From NCBI RefSeq assembly GCF_019175385.1, contig NC_083337.1:166669713-166733712 (forward strand): a DNA stretch of 64,000 nt, given 5' to 3'. Origin of the DNA: Lycium barbarum. Taxonomy: Eukaryota > Streptophyta > Magnoliopsida > Solanales > Solanaceae. Shown here piece after piece: positions 1 to 12,316 of this stretch (the first letter of the stretch is position 1; every line of letters begins with the position of its first letter). Both the position numbers and the translations under genes were made by a program. The notes beneath the pieces were generated by a model. That model was not told where the DNA came from. It did no database searches and saw nothing but the letters and a program-made list of their open reading frames with translations.

Positions 1-319
1 ATGTTTATAGGGAGAAAAACTAATCCTTCATCTAACCTCCTGGCATGTTCTAGTTTTTTGTTTTATTTATGATACTGCATGGCTCGCTGCCTCAATGTGT
101 CCTTATACAGACAGCCCATAACTTTGCAAACAAAATACACTCAATCCTCCTAAGTGAATGAATCATTAGAGCCATCATAGCTTTAATATTGGCCTAAAAT
201 TCTGGAGCACTTTCTGCGTAGAAGTATATTATTTCAATTCCATGCTACGGCATTTTGTCCTAGTCCATGTAAACAAAGCAGAACAATAAGTACATACACT
301 AACCCAAGTACTTCTTACA

Positions 320-660
320 AAAGCTAATGAATTCAAATAAAGTCAACTGATAATAATCAAACAACGAGCGGTAATGACTTGAAATAAACTCAACTGATAG
401 TAGGCAATCAATAAGAGCTAATACAACAACATACCCAGTGTAATCCCACAAGTGGGGTCTGGGGAGGGTAGAGTGTACACAGACGTTACGCCTACCTCAT
501 AGAGATAGGGAGGTTGTTTCCGATAGACCTTTGGCTTAGGTAAAAGGCATTTCAAAGCGGTTTGAAAAGGGCATACAGAAATCAACAAGAGCAAAAGAAT
601 TGCAATAAACTCAACATACAAGCAACAACTAACAAGAGCTAATGAAGTGAAATAAAGTGC
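320..660. repeat. Diverged ~45-55 bp repeats in intron, interrupted by the retroposon
   Basis: A motif of the form agctaatga-ttgaaataaa-tcaact recurs near 323, 370, 594 and 635 with drifting sequence and spacing. The SINE-like insertion at 419-579 splits the array. The rest of 1-760 appears to be intron and shows no coding signal that I can recognise. Confidence 0.4.
419..579 (-). mobile_element. SINE-like retroposon with shared (TTG) 3' end
   Basis: Read on the minus strand, this holds the solanaceous retroposon 3' module: a GGTCTATCGGAAAC block, a TACACTCTACCCTCCCCAGA block, a GGGATTACACTGGGT block and a short TTG run. It is flanked by a 13-bp near-identical direct repeat, AATCAATAAGAGC at 406-418 and AATCAACAAGAGC at 580-592, as expected for a target-site duplication. 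It lies in the intron downstream of exon 2 of the RAB5IF-like gene. No clear pol III A/B boxes were seen, so this could equally be a truncated LINE 3' end. Confidence 0.55.
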
Positions 661-760
661 AGCTACGGGAATGAAGAAGCGTATATTTGACATACAGCAA
701 GTCAATAGCAAATTCCATGGCTTCAAAGGAGAAGAAGGCGAGGTAAAGAAGAAAACTTAC

Positions 761-1574
761 AGCATAAACCAGACTCCACCAACCAAAGGAATGGCACCCC
801 ATATTAATCCACAAACAAGAGCCATCAATTGTCTCATCCAATGCAATACATCACCCAGTTGATCCTGCAAGTACAAGATAAAAACAATTACTAACTTGAC
901 CAATGTATAATACAGCAAAAACGGAAGCTAAAAGTCTAAGAAATATTTCCTTTCAGATTAATATTGTAACAAAGAAAAAGTTAAAACGTCTCCTGATTGA
1001 AAATTCTCTAAGTTTTAAAGATAACAGCTCCAATGCTCCTCACCAGCTTGAACCACCTTCTAAGATTAGTAAAATACATTTACAACTACTTATAACTGTA
1101 ATATATGCAATTTTGTGAAGAGCAGCCATGAAACTTGAATAAATCACAAAACAATACTAAATTTTAATGTCTTACTCACTAGTCACGCCACCCACTACTC
1201 CAAATTTCCCACTACACACTCCGATATGATCAAAAGCCTATTAAGTGCTAATCTATTTGTGGGGTTCTTAGATTCATGGTTTCTCTCTCAGATTTCCAAG
1301 AATGTGGGAATTTTCTATTATTAGAAGGAATAAATCTACTTAAAACCGAACACCCATAAGTCAAATTTCGAAGTTAGCAACATAAAAGAGGAAAAAAACA
1401 TCAATAAGATTAAACAATGTACAACTATCCAGAGTTCAAAAAGAAACAAATGAAAAATCAAACCTTATCCCAAGAAGCTTCGGGATCGAAAAGTTGTCTG
1501 AACTTAGACAAGTGACCATTCTGATGTTGGTCTTGTTGTGTAACATCTGAATTTGATTTCTTCCTTTGTCTCAT
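761..1574 (-). CDS. Rab5-interacting (RAB5IF/RCAF1-like) family protein, 5' part only
   Basis: Two coding exons are visible on the minus strand: exon 1 at 1464-1574 (37 codons from ATG, donor GT at 1463) and exon 2 at 761-864 (acceptor CAG, donor GTAAG). They join in phase; exon 2 leaves two bases for a further exon beyond the left edge. The first 37 residues are polar (start MRQRKKSNSD) and end PEASWDK. Exon 2 gives DQLGDVLHWMRQL followed by a hydrophobic stretch with GLIWGAIPL. The pattern W-D-K-D, W-x-RQ, then GxIWGxxPL is that of the Rab5-interacting/EMC6-like family (human RAB5IF/C20orf24), small membrane proteins tied to ER insertion or respirasome assembly. The second membrane segment and the stop lie outside the window. 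Function is inferred by family only. Confidence 0.75.
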
Positions 1575-2064
1575 GGTTAGATAAAAGAATAAATGTTAAA
1601 GCAAGAAAATCACACTTGTTTAGGGTTTTGATGAAATCGACAAAACCAATGTGTTGATGAGGTGAGGGAGTTGAATTAATGGTGGAGGAAGTATGTATTA
1701 TAAAATTAGGAAAAAAATGATTGTAGATCTAGATTGAATATAAATAAATGATGATGGAGAATGCTGTAATGTTTGGTGGTGTTCTACTTTGGGTATATTT
1801 CTTTTTCTTTTTTGGGGCTTGATTTGGTTTTGTAGGCTGATTGGCACGTGGATACTTTTGATTTATATGGACTTTATTTTAGTGCTTTTCCTTAGGAGGT
1901 GACTTGACACAAATAGGATTTGTAAATCAAATTAATTTAACTTATCAATCATTAAGTAATTTAATACTAAAATATAACTTATTATATATTAATTAAGTAT
2001 AATTAAGTGATAAAAGTATATGTGCAAACATATATCATGCATTTATTAGTTTGATGTAAAACAT

Positions 2065-2605
2065 AATACGATTAGGAATGAAAATATTCGGGACAAAATG
2101 GGAGTGGCCTCTGTGGAGGATAAGATGCGGAAAGTGAAGTTTAGATGATTCGGAGATGTGAAGAATTGATGTGTAGACGCCCGGTAATGGTGTGTGAGAA
2201 GTTGGTTGTAGCCGGCTTGATGAGGGGTGCGTAGAGGTACAACAACAAAATACCTAGTGAAATCTCACAAAGTGGGAAAGGAGGGATAGATATAGGCCTA
2301 AAAATAATTGGATGAGGTGATTAGACAGGATATGACACAACTTCAACTCATTCCCGGAGTATTAGTATTATGTATTTTCGCATTCTTAGATTTCTATACT
2401 ACTTATTGTTTCTTTAGCCTCAATTATTATATTCTTATACTGTTTTAGACTATTATGCTTGTTGCTACTGCCTTCCTTTTTCACCTTTTTTAGAGCCAAG
2501 GGTCTATGGAAACATCCCTCTACCTTCTCAAGGTAAGGATAATATTAGCGTACATTCTACTCTCCCCAGATCCCATGTGGAATCACACTGGGTTGTCGTT
2601 GATGT
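2065..2605 (+). mobile_element. Degenerate 3' end of an RTE-type LINE
   Basis: From about 2076 the plus strand encodes a decayed version of the reverse-transcriptase C-terminal tail typical of plant RTE-clade LINEs: NENIRDKMGVASVEDKMR, then an FRxFG-type block and VDARV, interrupted by stops. Near 2237-2290 a short minus-oriented fragment with CAACAACAAAATACC and a CTCACAAAGTGGG block interrupts the tail. The coding sense resumes at about 2296 (KNNWMR, IRQDMTQLQL). After about 100 bp of T-rich 3'UTR comes the module gagccaagggtctatgg, ctactctccccagatccc, cactgggttgtcgttg. The element is dead and 5'-truncated. Confidence 0.65.
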
Positions 2606-4893
2606 AAATATATGAAGCGCCAAGATAAAAGTATATGTTTCATATTAAGCAAATGAATCATGATATTTTTCTTGTATGTCGGCTTTTTATCATTTAATTG
2701 TGGTTGAAGCATCATAAATACTTAATTTTACTTTGTGAAAAAAATCATGAAATCAACGTTTCCAAGCCATTAGGCTTCTAGAAAGGACTTATTATTTATC
2801 TTATGTAAATACTGAACAAATATTTTTCTCGTGACAACGATATATCTTTGATAGGAATGCGTTAAAAGCTAATGATTTTTGTAAACGAGATTTTTGTTAA
2901 GCTTATACTCCTTACGATGAATAAATAGTATATATGGGACTTTGATTCACTAAATCTAAATTTTATCATAACTATGGTCTAAAAGCCATCATTCGAAATG
3001 AAAGTATAAGTGTGTCACTTTATCGTGAGCATATTTATTTCTATACACACATAAAAAGAAGGTTTGGAGATGCTTCAATATGTAGAATAAACAATAAGGG
3101 AAAAATAAATTCTGAATGTGATGTCAATATCACCTGTATCACTATATTATCGTCTTTCTTTCCCTTTTTAATTATATGAAAGCGAAACTAGAAACTTTAA
3201 AAATGTCTTTTTTAGAAAAATAAATAAAAATGAATTGATTAGTGTGGAGTAGCTTTGATCAATTTTCATTACAAGTAACTTTCTTTTTCTCGGAAAGGGC
3301 AAAATAATCGGTTATACTAATTAGAGAATTATCAAAGTGTTAAATGCTAAAAAAGTAACGACATGGTTTATGAAGATATGAATTGCGGATGGCATACAAC
3401 ATGCACAAATTGATTAGGATAACTAGCACACAGACCATGGACTGTTCTGTTATTAGAAATTTTTGGAATCAAAATCCTTTAAAATCTGAAAACCAATTAA
3501 AAATACAAGAATATTTATTATAAGGAGTGCCTCCCATTTAAATAGGTTTTACGCAACGCGAATCTAAATTAGTCGACCTGTAAATTATGAATACCAAATG
3601 ATTATAGAAATAAGTATGAAAATCAATTATAAATGAAACAAAATATGAGATTGCCACTTATCAATTCAATATAATTTTGATGATCTAACTTGACTAATCA
3701 AGAAATCTAATCTCTAACCATGCTACTAAAGTACTAGTCAAATATTAAGAGGAGAATGTAATTTGCGGTTTGTAAATCTATTACTTAACTAAATATTTAG
3801 AAATATTTCCATTTCAAGCGTGTGAGTATAAACTAAATTACTTGTGTAAGTCGTAACCATTTTAAGAAAAGAAAGAAAAAGGAAAAATTAGAAACAAAAT
3901 GGATGAACTAGAAAAGGATAATGAAAACAAACCCCTAAAATTCTGAAACAAAGAACCCACAACAAACCCTTCAAAAAATTAATGGACTTATAGGACAGTA
4001 GTGAGAACAAACAAAGGTTTATCCATTCTTTTGTCGAAATTAAGGGCTTTGTTGTTCCTATTTTAGAGGAAATCTGTCCAAAAGGTTTTTTTTTTTTTTT
4101 TTTGGTTATTCTTTAGTTTCTATTTACCCTTCTTTCACTACAAAACCTCCCAACAAGTCGAATTCAACTGTAAAACCAGTAAAAACCCCAATTAGAAACT
4201 ACTTTAATCCTCAGTCACCAGTAATTTTTCTTTTTTACCACCCTTTTTTTTTTTTTTTTGGATAAGAAAGTATGGGTATTCCGTTTTCCTCTGTCATCGT
4301 ACGGACAAGTGCCAAGTGTCAACTGTCTATTACAAAGACAATATACAAACATTAACCGTCACTTTAGGTTATATTGAAGCTTTTTTGGAAGGTTGATATT
4401 ACTATGTTATTGATTAATTATATTAACTCAACTGACTTGAATATCATATTGGGTCTATATCTCATCAATAACTTACGAGACATAATTTGATTGAACTCAA
4501 AATTTATTTAGCTTTTAAATTTTATAATATTAAACATATCATGATAAATAAGAAATTTATCCGCACTCTCGCATACACTATATCACAAGTGCGTGTCATG
4601 TTTACATAAATTCCATTACTAATAACATTGTTCATTAATATATTCTTACTCAATTAATTACTTTATCATAGTAAATTACCATAAGTTAATGTATACACTT
4701 AATCAAGGTAATTTTATTCCTCAGAAAAGATATTATCATATATAGGAAACATACAATCTCAAATGAATTGCTACTGCTAAGATATTGATGCTTATAAAAG
4801 AACAAATACTACCACTAAATTCAACTATGTTTTCTCTTTGGTTATATCTTTAAAATTTAGAATGCTTCATCTCTAACTAGTTGAACAGTATTA
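2606..4893. other. AT-rich intergenic DNA, no gene recognised
   Basis: No reading frame with a recognisable domain was found on either strand. Poly-T runs lie near 4086-4104 and 4243-4260. The base composition and lack of structure suggest decayed intergenic sequence. Confidence 0.5.
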
Positions 4894-5104
4894 CTCCCTC
4901 CGTCTTAATTAATATGAAGATGTTTAACTGGACACGAAGTTTAACAAAGAAAAGAAATTTTTTGAATTTTGTGGTCTAAAACATGTTAGACATTTTTTGT
5001 GGTTAAAAATCATTTTTTAAGGATAAAAATGAAAATGTTATTGAATATAGATTTTTTTTTTCAGACTGATTAAAAAGAAAAAACGTCATACGGGACGGAG
5101 GGAG
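4894..5104. mobile_element. Stowaway-like MITE (CTCCCTCCGTC ends, TA TSD)
   Basis: The element opens CTCCCTCCGTC and closes with its inverted complement GGACGGAGGGAG, with TA on both sides. The length is 211 bp and no coding sequence is present. Terminal sequence and TA duplication are those of Tc1/mariner-derived Stowaway MITEs. Confidence 0.8.
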
Positions 5105-5403
5105 TATTAAATTACACATGCTTAGTTAGTGAAGTCACTTAGAAATAATTCGAAAATAAAATGAAAAAGAAAAAAGAAAAGCACAAAATTGAAATAAAAT
5201 TGGCTGGCTTCGGTGACTGAACGTTTTTCTCGATGACCAGTTGATCGGTAAGTTGTAACACGTGGCATGATCCACGTCCAAGCTGGCAGGGATTATATGG
5301 GCCCACCATTTGTCGAGTAACCGGGTCTTTAGGTGGTTTCTGTGACACAAACCTGGTACTTGCAAGTGCATCTACGGGCTTTAACCGTTAGAGCCAGTAA
5401 CTG

Positions 5404-5410
5404 TATAAAG
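5404..5410 (+). promoter_or_regulatory. Candidate TATA box of the telomere-binding protein gene
   Basis: TATAAAG about 30-40 bp before a pyrimidine-rich stretch (5440-5475) that would start the 5' leader of the gene whose ATG is at 7361. A first untranslated exon here would be spliced over an intron of roughly 1.7 kb to an acceptor (TTTTGCAG) ending at about 7224. The transcription start is not proven. Confidence 0.35.
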
Positions 5411-6072
5411 AACTGGGGGTTTAAGACACATACATACATGCGTGGTTTCTCTTCAGGGTTTTATATTTTCCCATGAACAAAGACATTCATCATCACATAA
5501 CAATTATTATGGGGTAGACTTATTTTCCTGATGCTTTTCAAATGCTTATTTCTTCTCAGAATTATCCCTTAAATTTTCTGATCTTGAATTGTTTTGTTGC
5601 TCTATGGGATTCTTTTTTCATGGTGATTCTTGGATATGAATGTAGACGTAAATTTGGTCGCTCTAAGGTGGGGTTGTTCATTTTGTTTGATTTGTTTCTT
5701 AAATTGATAAGGTTACAATCTTTGCTTAAGAACTTGGTTTGCTTGGAGAGAAAAATCTCGCTAAGGTTAAAGAAACCGTTTATTTTGAGAATGACTTGGT
5801 AAATTTTCATGGTTTGTGTTTTTTATAAGGTTTCTGTGAGACCAGCAGAGCATTCTTTGGATTCTTAACTGTCAACCTTTTACCTTTCGTCTGAATTCGG
5901 AACATCTTGTCGTGAACCTTTATTTTTCTGTCCTCATTTCTTGGATCCAAAAGCTTTTCTCTTTTTAAAATTCAGGGTATGTTGGATTAGATCTATGTGT
6001 CTTTCTCTTGTTTTAGTTTTGTTGATCCGATACTCTGCTATTGTGAGGGGAGGGGTGGGTGCGTGGTGTAGG

Positions 6073-6191
6073 CAGGGGCAGAAGGGGTTCATCCAAACCC
6101 CCTTCGCTCGGAAAATCACACTGTATATACAATATTTCTTTTTTATGTATATATAGTTAATGACGAACCCAGAATCCTACTTTCGCCACTG
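6073..6191. mobile_element. Short hAT-type MITE in 5'UTR intron
   Basis: This 119-bp element has CAGGGGC and GCCACTG ends with subterminal GGTTC/GAACC inverted matches. It is flanked by GGTGTAGG on the left and GGGTAGGT on the right, an imperfect 8-bp duplication. CAG...CTG termini and an 8-bp TSD are typical of hAT elements. It lies in the presumed leader intron of the telomere-binding gene. Confidence 0.55.
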
Positions 6192-7276
6192 GGGTAGGTA
6201 TTGGGATATTCATTATTCTGACAGGTTCTGGGTGGGGCCTTTTCAGTTTTTAGTATCCCCTTTTTAAATTTGCACAATTTACTTTATCCCTCGTTAGAAA
6301 ATGCTTTCTTTATCCCCCTAAACAAAGGATGCATGGAAGAGGGTTCTATGTATGTTCTTTATTGGTGTTGAAAGTTTCTATTAAGATGCACAAGACTAGA
6401 TTTTGTAACTAATATGCTTTGATTCCGACTGATCATGAAAATGCCGTATTCGAACGTCTATATGTTTCTTGTCATTCTTATTGTGTTGTTCTGGTAATGG
6501 TTATTTTCATCTTTTCCCAAACTCTGATATAGGAAATAAATAACCTTGGTGCCTTTTTCAAACTTGCTTCTCTTTTTTGTCTATTTACTGGAGAGTAGGA
6601 CCTTGAAATATCATAGAGATCTTGCAATTCTAAGTAATCTGCGCTTCGAGCAAACATAGAATTGGAAATAGCTTTTATGTTCATCATTCATTTGCTATAT
6701 GATTCTTTGCAATTTTTGTATGTATTTACCTGCCCATTGAAATTAGAATCGGACTATGATGACATCAGTCAATTTTCTCGGGATCAAGCGGCAAATCATG
6801 GTTGAAATGTGTAGTTTGACTGTGTTTCTAAATGTGAAGCTTTCATTTAAAATCTAGCAGAACTTATGGTATGACAACAGCTCTAGATATGATTTAAATA
6901 TATCAGATGTTAATCTAATAGCTTGGTCGATAACCAGCATTTAAGTGTCAATAAATTAAGATTATGACACTGAGGGGGTGAGTTTAGCATAATGTTTCTA
7001 ATACAAGGTGCTAGTTTTGTTGGATTTGTTTCTACTGGCATCTAGTGCTATATCAAACGCCGGTGATTCTGTTTATTTACCCTTTTTGCCCTGAATAAAG
7101 GGAACTTCAACTCGAGGATTGTTTTGTTTCAATTTACGTTTTAGCTTAGGTATGACTTAGTTAATGATGAACACAATGTTATTTTGCGTAAATGTCTCGA
7201 TTTATAATGCTTCTGATTTTGCAGGCCTCTTTCTGTTTAGACTATTTGGTGCAGTTGACCACAGGAGTTGTGTAAC

Positions 7277-7354
7277 ATGAAGTTTTTAGGCTGTAAAATT
7301 GACCAAAAATTCGCTGTTATTTTGTGTTCTTCGGATCTTTCTTGGTATGGTTGA
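7277..7354 (+). promoter_or_regulatory. Upstream ORF in the leader of the telomere-binding gene
   Basis: An ATG at 7277 opens a 25-codon frame (starts MKFLGCKID) that stops with TGA at 7352-7354, seven bases before the main ATG at 7361. A second upstream ATG at 7354-7356 overlaps that stop and runs out of frame past the main start. If transcription begins upstream of 7277, ribosomes must pass two upstream starts, which could reduce translation of the main frame. Whether the leader contains these bases depends on the acceptor near 7224. Confidence 0.5.
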
Positions 7355-7360
7355 TGAGAT

Positions 7361-10300
7361 ATGGTGTTGCAGAAGAGGTTAGATTATGGATTCAATGGCT
7401 ATCAGGTGCCTCCTATACCTCGAGCTACCAGATCGGCTAGGGTAATCTCACTTTTCAGATGCAATAGTTGCCTTTTCAGTATATTCCTCTGCTATCGTGC
7501 CACTTATCCTGATCTTATTTCCCTTGTCAATTTCTTTAGAGAAGGGGCATTATTAGGGGGAAAGCTGATGGCGATGGAAGCTGTCCCTTTGACTTGTTAG
7601 CTACTGTAGCTGGCAAGCTGCTCGGGGAGGGAGAAAAGGAGCAAGTTGCAATTGTGAAAGATGAAAAGGTAAAAGAGCACGAGGATAGATCTCTTAAGGA
7701 AAAACATTATACTGAAGGCTGTTACGAGCCGGGGTTCATCATTTCTGAGCTTGTCTCACAAGCTCCAGTTGTAAATCGTTCTTTAAGCGAACTGCCACAT
7801 GCACAAAATGATACGATCTCTGGACCTTCATCTGTCACTATGAGTTCTGATTGCTCGGAGAAGTTTCCCTTTGCTAAACAATTTGTAAATGGTGAAAGCA
7901 GCGAGGAACATGGAAACCTTTCTTCAAAGACAGAACGGGAGGCATCTGGCTGTGGAGTCTTTTCCAGTTGTACATTAGACACCGAAAATGATAAACAGAT
8001 TAAAATTGAGCTGTTAAATAATACTAAAGTTTCTACTAATAAGGGGGCTTCAGAGTTCCCTGATGTTTGGGATAAGAAACCTTCGACACGTGTTACTTCA
8101 GATGAAAGTGTAAAGTTATCTCTGTCTACATATCCTGCTCCTTGTAGGTCCTTTCCGGCGATTCGGAATGATGTAAATCTAGCTAATAAAGACGATGACG
8201 AAAACTCTGGGTGCACTCAACCTAGCACCCCAAATAAGGCCTCTGGGTCGGCACCACGTGTACGAGATTGGCCAATTAAGAAGTTACTAGCTTCCAAGTA
8301 TTGGGAAGAAAATCTAAAATCTGATCACGAGGGGCATGCCAATTCTGGTAAGTATTTGCTTATTTATGCAATCCTTCGTATTCACTTGCTTTGTGGAGTT
8401 TGACACGAGGAGGACTTTCCCAGGTAGTGGGAAAACAATGCATGTTTACCACAACAGAAACATTGGCTATAAGCACCAAAGGTCTCAAAGGGATTTTCCT
8501 TTCAAGAAAAGAAAGCTCTTTAAATGTGGCTCGTTCTCTAATTCTGATGGAGAGATGAGTACTGATGGAGGAATAAATAGTTTTCCCACAAATGACTTAC
8601 ATGGAAATGCTTCCGGTAGTAGTAAAGCATCTTCAGGAGGTTTGTTCTCTTTAGAGTTCATGCTTTTTATGCAAAAACATGCACATGACTCGGTTGTCAC
8701 TTGCATGCATAAACGTGTATGTGTTTCAATTCCTATTGATACTTATTTCCATCTGCATATTGACACCGACAGGCTGTGCAGCGGCTGGGACGTCAGTCTT
8801 CAATGGAGGTCGTGCGTCCTTCAGGCCTGAGGATTCCCATGGTGAGAGATTAAGATCTTCAGGTGAGTCACATATTGCACATTTACCGCTTTCGAATTTT
8901 TGAAATTGGATTTATACTTTATCGACTTAATTTTATTTTTATTTCACAATTGGGCACGCTAGATCATATATCTATATGCTGATAGATAGATCGACCGGTG
9001 GATTTGCACCTCCCATAGATATGTTAAATCTTTAGCCTGTAAATTCAATGACTGAATATTACCTCTCGATGATCTTGAATCGGATCAATATCATTCTTTT
9101 GGAGATATCACATCAATTCTTTTGTATCCCTGCTCTATCATTCAAGAGGTTCTAATACAGACTTTTTTTTCTCTTTGTACAGTTAAGTTTAGAATCAAGT
9201 CCTTCAGGGTTCCTGAGCTTTTCGTTGAGATTCCAGAAAATGCAACTATTGGTTCTTTAAAGGCATGTGAAAAGCATTAGCCCCAAATAATAATCCACTT
9301 TCTCAACAGGATCCTATGATCAGTATTCTTCCTCGTGCTCAAATTTCAATGTGGAAAAGCACTATTCATGCTTCTAATATTTTGCAGAGGACCGTAATGG
9401 AAGCAGTGACTGCTATACTTGGTGGAGGACTGCGCATCGGTGTAGTTTTTCAGGGTAAGAAGGTTAGAGATGATAACAAAACTTTACTGCAGACCGGAAT
9501 TTCTCATGATTACAAGCTTGATGCTCTGGGCTTTTCACTGGAGCCCAATCCTGTTCAAACTTCCCAACCTCTTGGTCCAGACTGTCGTTCTTGTGTACTT
9601 CCTTATGATACACCTCGACCACTAACAAGGTATTCCATTTGTCGATCTCTGGTGGGTATTAGGATTATAGCCATTTCTATTATTGAGCTGCTGCTGCTGC
9701 TTCAATAACTGCCAGTTATATGGGTAAATTAGAAGTCAATAACTTCTTTCAACTCTTCGCGGGTTGTTTCTAGTCTTTCTAACCTTTCTAGTATCTTGTC
9801 CCCCTCCCCCACTTTTTTGGGATAATTACATTTTTGGACCGCTAAAAAAAATAATAGTCAACAAATGTATAGGTTTTGTATATTAAGTATAAATATACAT
9901 ATTGTATACATAAATATACATATCGGTGTGTATGTTTCGTATATTTTGGCTAGGGGCCGTAATTAATTTTGGTCGACGAACTAAAAATGAAAAGCCCAAG
10001 CACCCCCCCCCCCCCCCCCCCCTTTTTTTTTTTGTCTTTGTTAGTACTTTCTTTGTGGAAAGGGGGTGTCTTTAAGCTTTTAAGCTTTACTTTGGGAATT
10101 ACGTCCTCTTAAAAACGTTCTAGAATCAAAAGTCCTGATGATTTTGCACTGTTTATGTGACCAGGTGCCAATCTCCTGCTACTGTGGTTCATACTGGCAT
10201 TCAGCAGGGTAGATCTGATGATCATACAGGAACAAGTTTGAGTAACTTTCTTGAAAGTGACCATGAGTCAGCACCATCTTCTCATTACACGGCATTGGAG

Positions 10301-11232
10301 AAAATTTCTGCAAATTCAAGAGCATTGGTTCCAGCTACTGCAGTAAATGCAGAAGCCTTGTCTGTGGTTCCATTGCGGAAGCCCAAGCGATCCGAGTCCA
10401 CACAGCGTCGAATCCGTAGACCTTTTTCTGTTGCTGAAGTGGAAGCACTTGTTCAAGCTGTTGAGAAGCTTGGAACAGGAAGGTATGTTAAGAAAAATAA
10501 CACTATTTCACAGGTAAGGCCATTCATACACCTTCTGCTGAAATGAGCTAATGCTCTGTTGTGTATCGAAAGCTTACCTCTTGAGTTCTTTTTTATGTTT
10601 TTCAGTTATTGTTTTGTTGTTTCGCAGATGGCGTGATGTGAAACTGCGAGCTTTTGATAATGCCAAACATAGAACTTATGTCGATTTGAAGGTATAACAT
10701 TTTTCACTTGCTCTTGCTTTTCAACATCCTATCGTCCACAGCACAGCGAATCCACTACAAGAAAAACTGGAATTGGCTATGAACTTCATTGCAAATCAGT
10801 CACTAAATTATAGTCCCATTACCTCTTTTATGCTTAGCTTTCTTAACTATAGCTGGTTCATTCTTTGCATAATTAATTATAAATCTGTGGAGTCTCATCC
10901 TAAAATTTGTTGCTTCTTCAAGCTAAAAACTTATTTGGTTTTTAAAGTTGCTAACTTGCGTCTTTTATTTTATTTCCATTACATTTACATTACTTAACAA
11001 AATCTTCTACGATATACTCATTGTAATCGCATGACATGGAATTTAATTGACGGTTGTTCAGGACAAATGGAAAACTCTGGTGCACACAGCAAGAATATCC
11101 CCTCAGCAAAGGAGGGGTGAGCCCGTGCCACAGGAGCTCTTGGACAGGGTCCTCACCGCTCACGCTTACTGGTCCCAACAACAAGCCAAGCAACAGATGA
11201 AACAACCATCGGAGACTTACCTTCTCCTCTAG
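7361..11232 (+). CDS. Telomere repeat-binding protein, TRFL/NgTRF1 type
   Basis: Nine coding exons join in phase to 689 residues: 7361-7441, 7540-8347, 8424-8639, 8773-8862, 9183-9262, 9388-9629, 10165-10482, 10628-10691, 11062-11232. The N-terminus MVLQKRLDYGFNGYQVPP is the signature of plant double-strand telomere-binding proteins. Residues about 399-480 (KFRIKSFRVPELFVEIPE onward) form the family's ubiquitin-like domain. Residues about 585-650 form a C-terminal single Myb/telobox repeat with RRPFSVAEVEALV, GRWRDVKLRAF and VDLKDKWKTLVHTA; the family binds duplex TTTAGGG repeats in the nucleus and influences telomere length. Length is close to that of tobacco NgTRF1. A second in-frame donor at 8842 would drop seven residues from exon 4. 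The intron after 9262 has a GC donor. Expression level is unknown; the leader carries upstream ATGs. Confidence 0.92.
10003..10033. repeat. Homopolymer pair C20-T11 in an intron
   Basis: Twenty C residues followed directly by eleven T residues inside the intron between exons 6 and 7 of the telomere-binding gene. Such tracts vary in length and are prone to sequencing error. Confidence 0.9.
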
Positions 11233-12308
11233 GAATAAGATGTAGATGGGGGAGTGAAGAAGAGTTTTGATTATTTTGTTAATGTAAAAAGTCTTATGTT
11301 AAAAGAAGTATTACCAGGGAAGATAAATTAGTTAGAACCACATACAGTTCCTCGCATGGAGTGGGGGTGGAATCTGGCACTTGTAAATGTTTTGATAGAA
11401 TAAAGTGCTTTGCTAACAGAATTTTTTTGTGCCAAGACTAATTTGGCACTAAATGCTTCTTTTCTTGGAAAGAAATTCTTTCTAGGGTAAGGGTGTTGTA
11501 CTTTTGTAGTTAACTGGTCGTTCAATGGAAAAAGGAAAAGAGAAATGTAGTCATATTCCCTATTTGATTGTAAAACTTAGTTCAATATTATAATATGATT
11601 CTATGTTTTTTTTGGACATGATCAGTTTCAATTTTCAGATTTTAATAGATAGAACAATTAATATTTATTTTGGTTCATCTTGTGTACTAGTACTGCTACC
11701 TTGAACTACTCAGAGCTATGTTTTGGGTTTAAGCTCCGGGGAGAAACCTGATAGGAAGTGTTTCTCTTTTTAATGTACCTTATGAATCTTGATTAGTCGG
11801 GTAATGGGTATCAGATATTAGAGGGTTATACAAAGCAAATGAGATTCTTGATGAAAAACAACGCATCCATCTACACACGATAAGTGATGTGTATTACCAC
11901 TTTAACTTTTAAGTACTAAGATTATGTCAATTTTATTTGTGTAAACATGTCTACCAATTAACAAGACACTTATGTTCTGGAATGTCATAATCCTTTTAAA
12001 CTATATTATTGTTTACCTTATTTAAACAGGAAATTTGTTGTCACTTTTAAATGAATCATTGTTTTGATAATTGATAGTAATAGACTTATTATATGCTGAA
12101 AAAGCGATGTCTACTGTCCCAAAGTCTGACAACAACTCTTACAATTAAAAAGTGTTTGAAGTTTCACGTTTCGATCGTCTTTCTTGTATGTTCAATTTTC
12201 TTTTTATTCTCTATTATTCAACAAAGGATGATCGACGATCTTGAAATCTTTACATTTCTTTCTTTTAATTTGCAGTTCATTCACTTTTAATTGTAGTAGT
12301 TACTAGTA
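11233..12308. other. 3' flank of the telomere-binding gene, AT-rich
   Basis: Likely 3'UTR to roughly 11.4-11.6 kb, followed by AT-rich intergenic sequence. No domain-bearing frame was seen on either strand. Confidence 0.45.
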
Positions 12309-12316
12309 CTAGTGAC

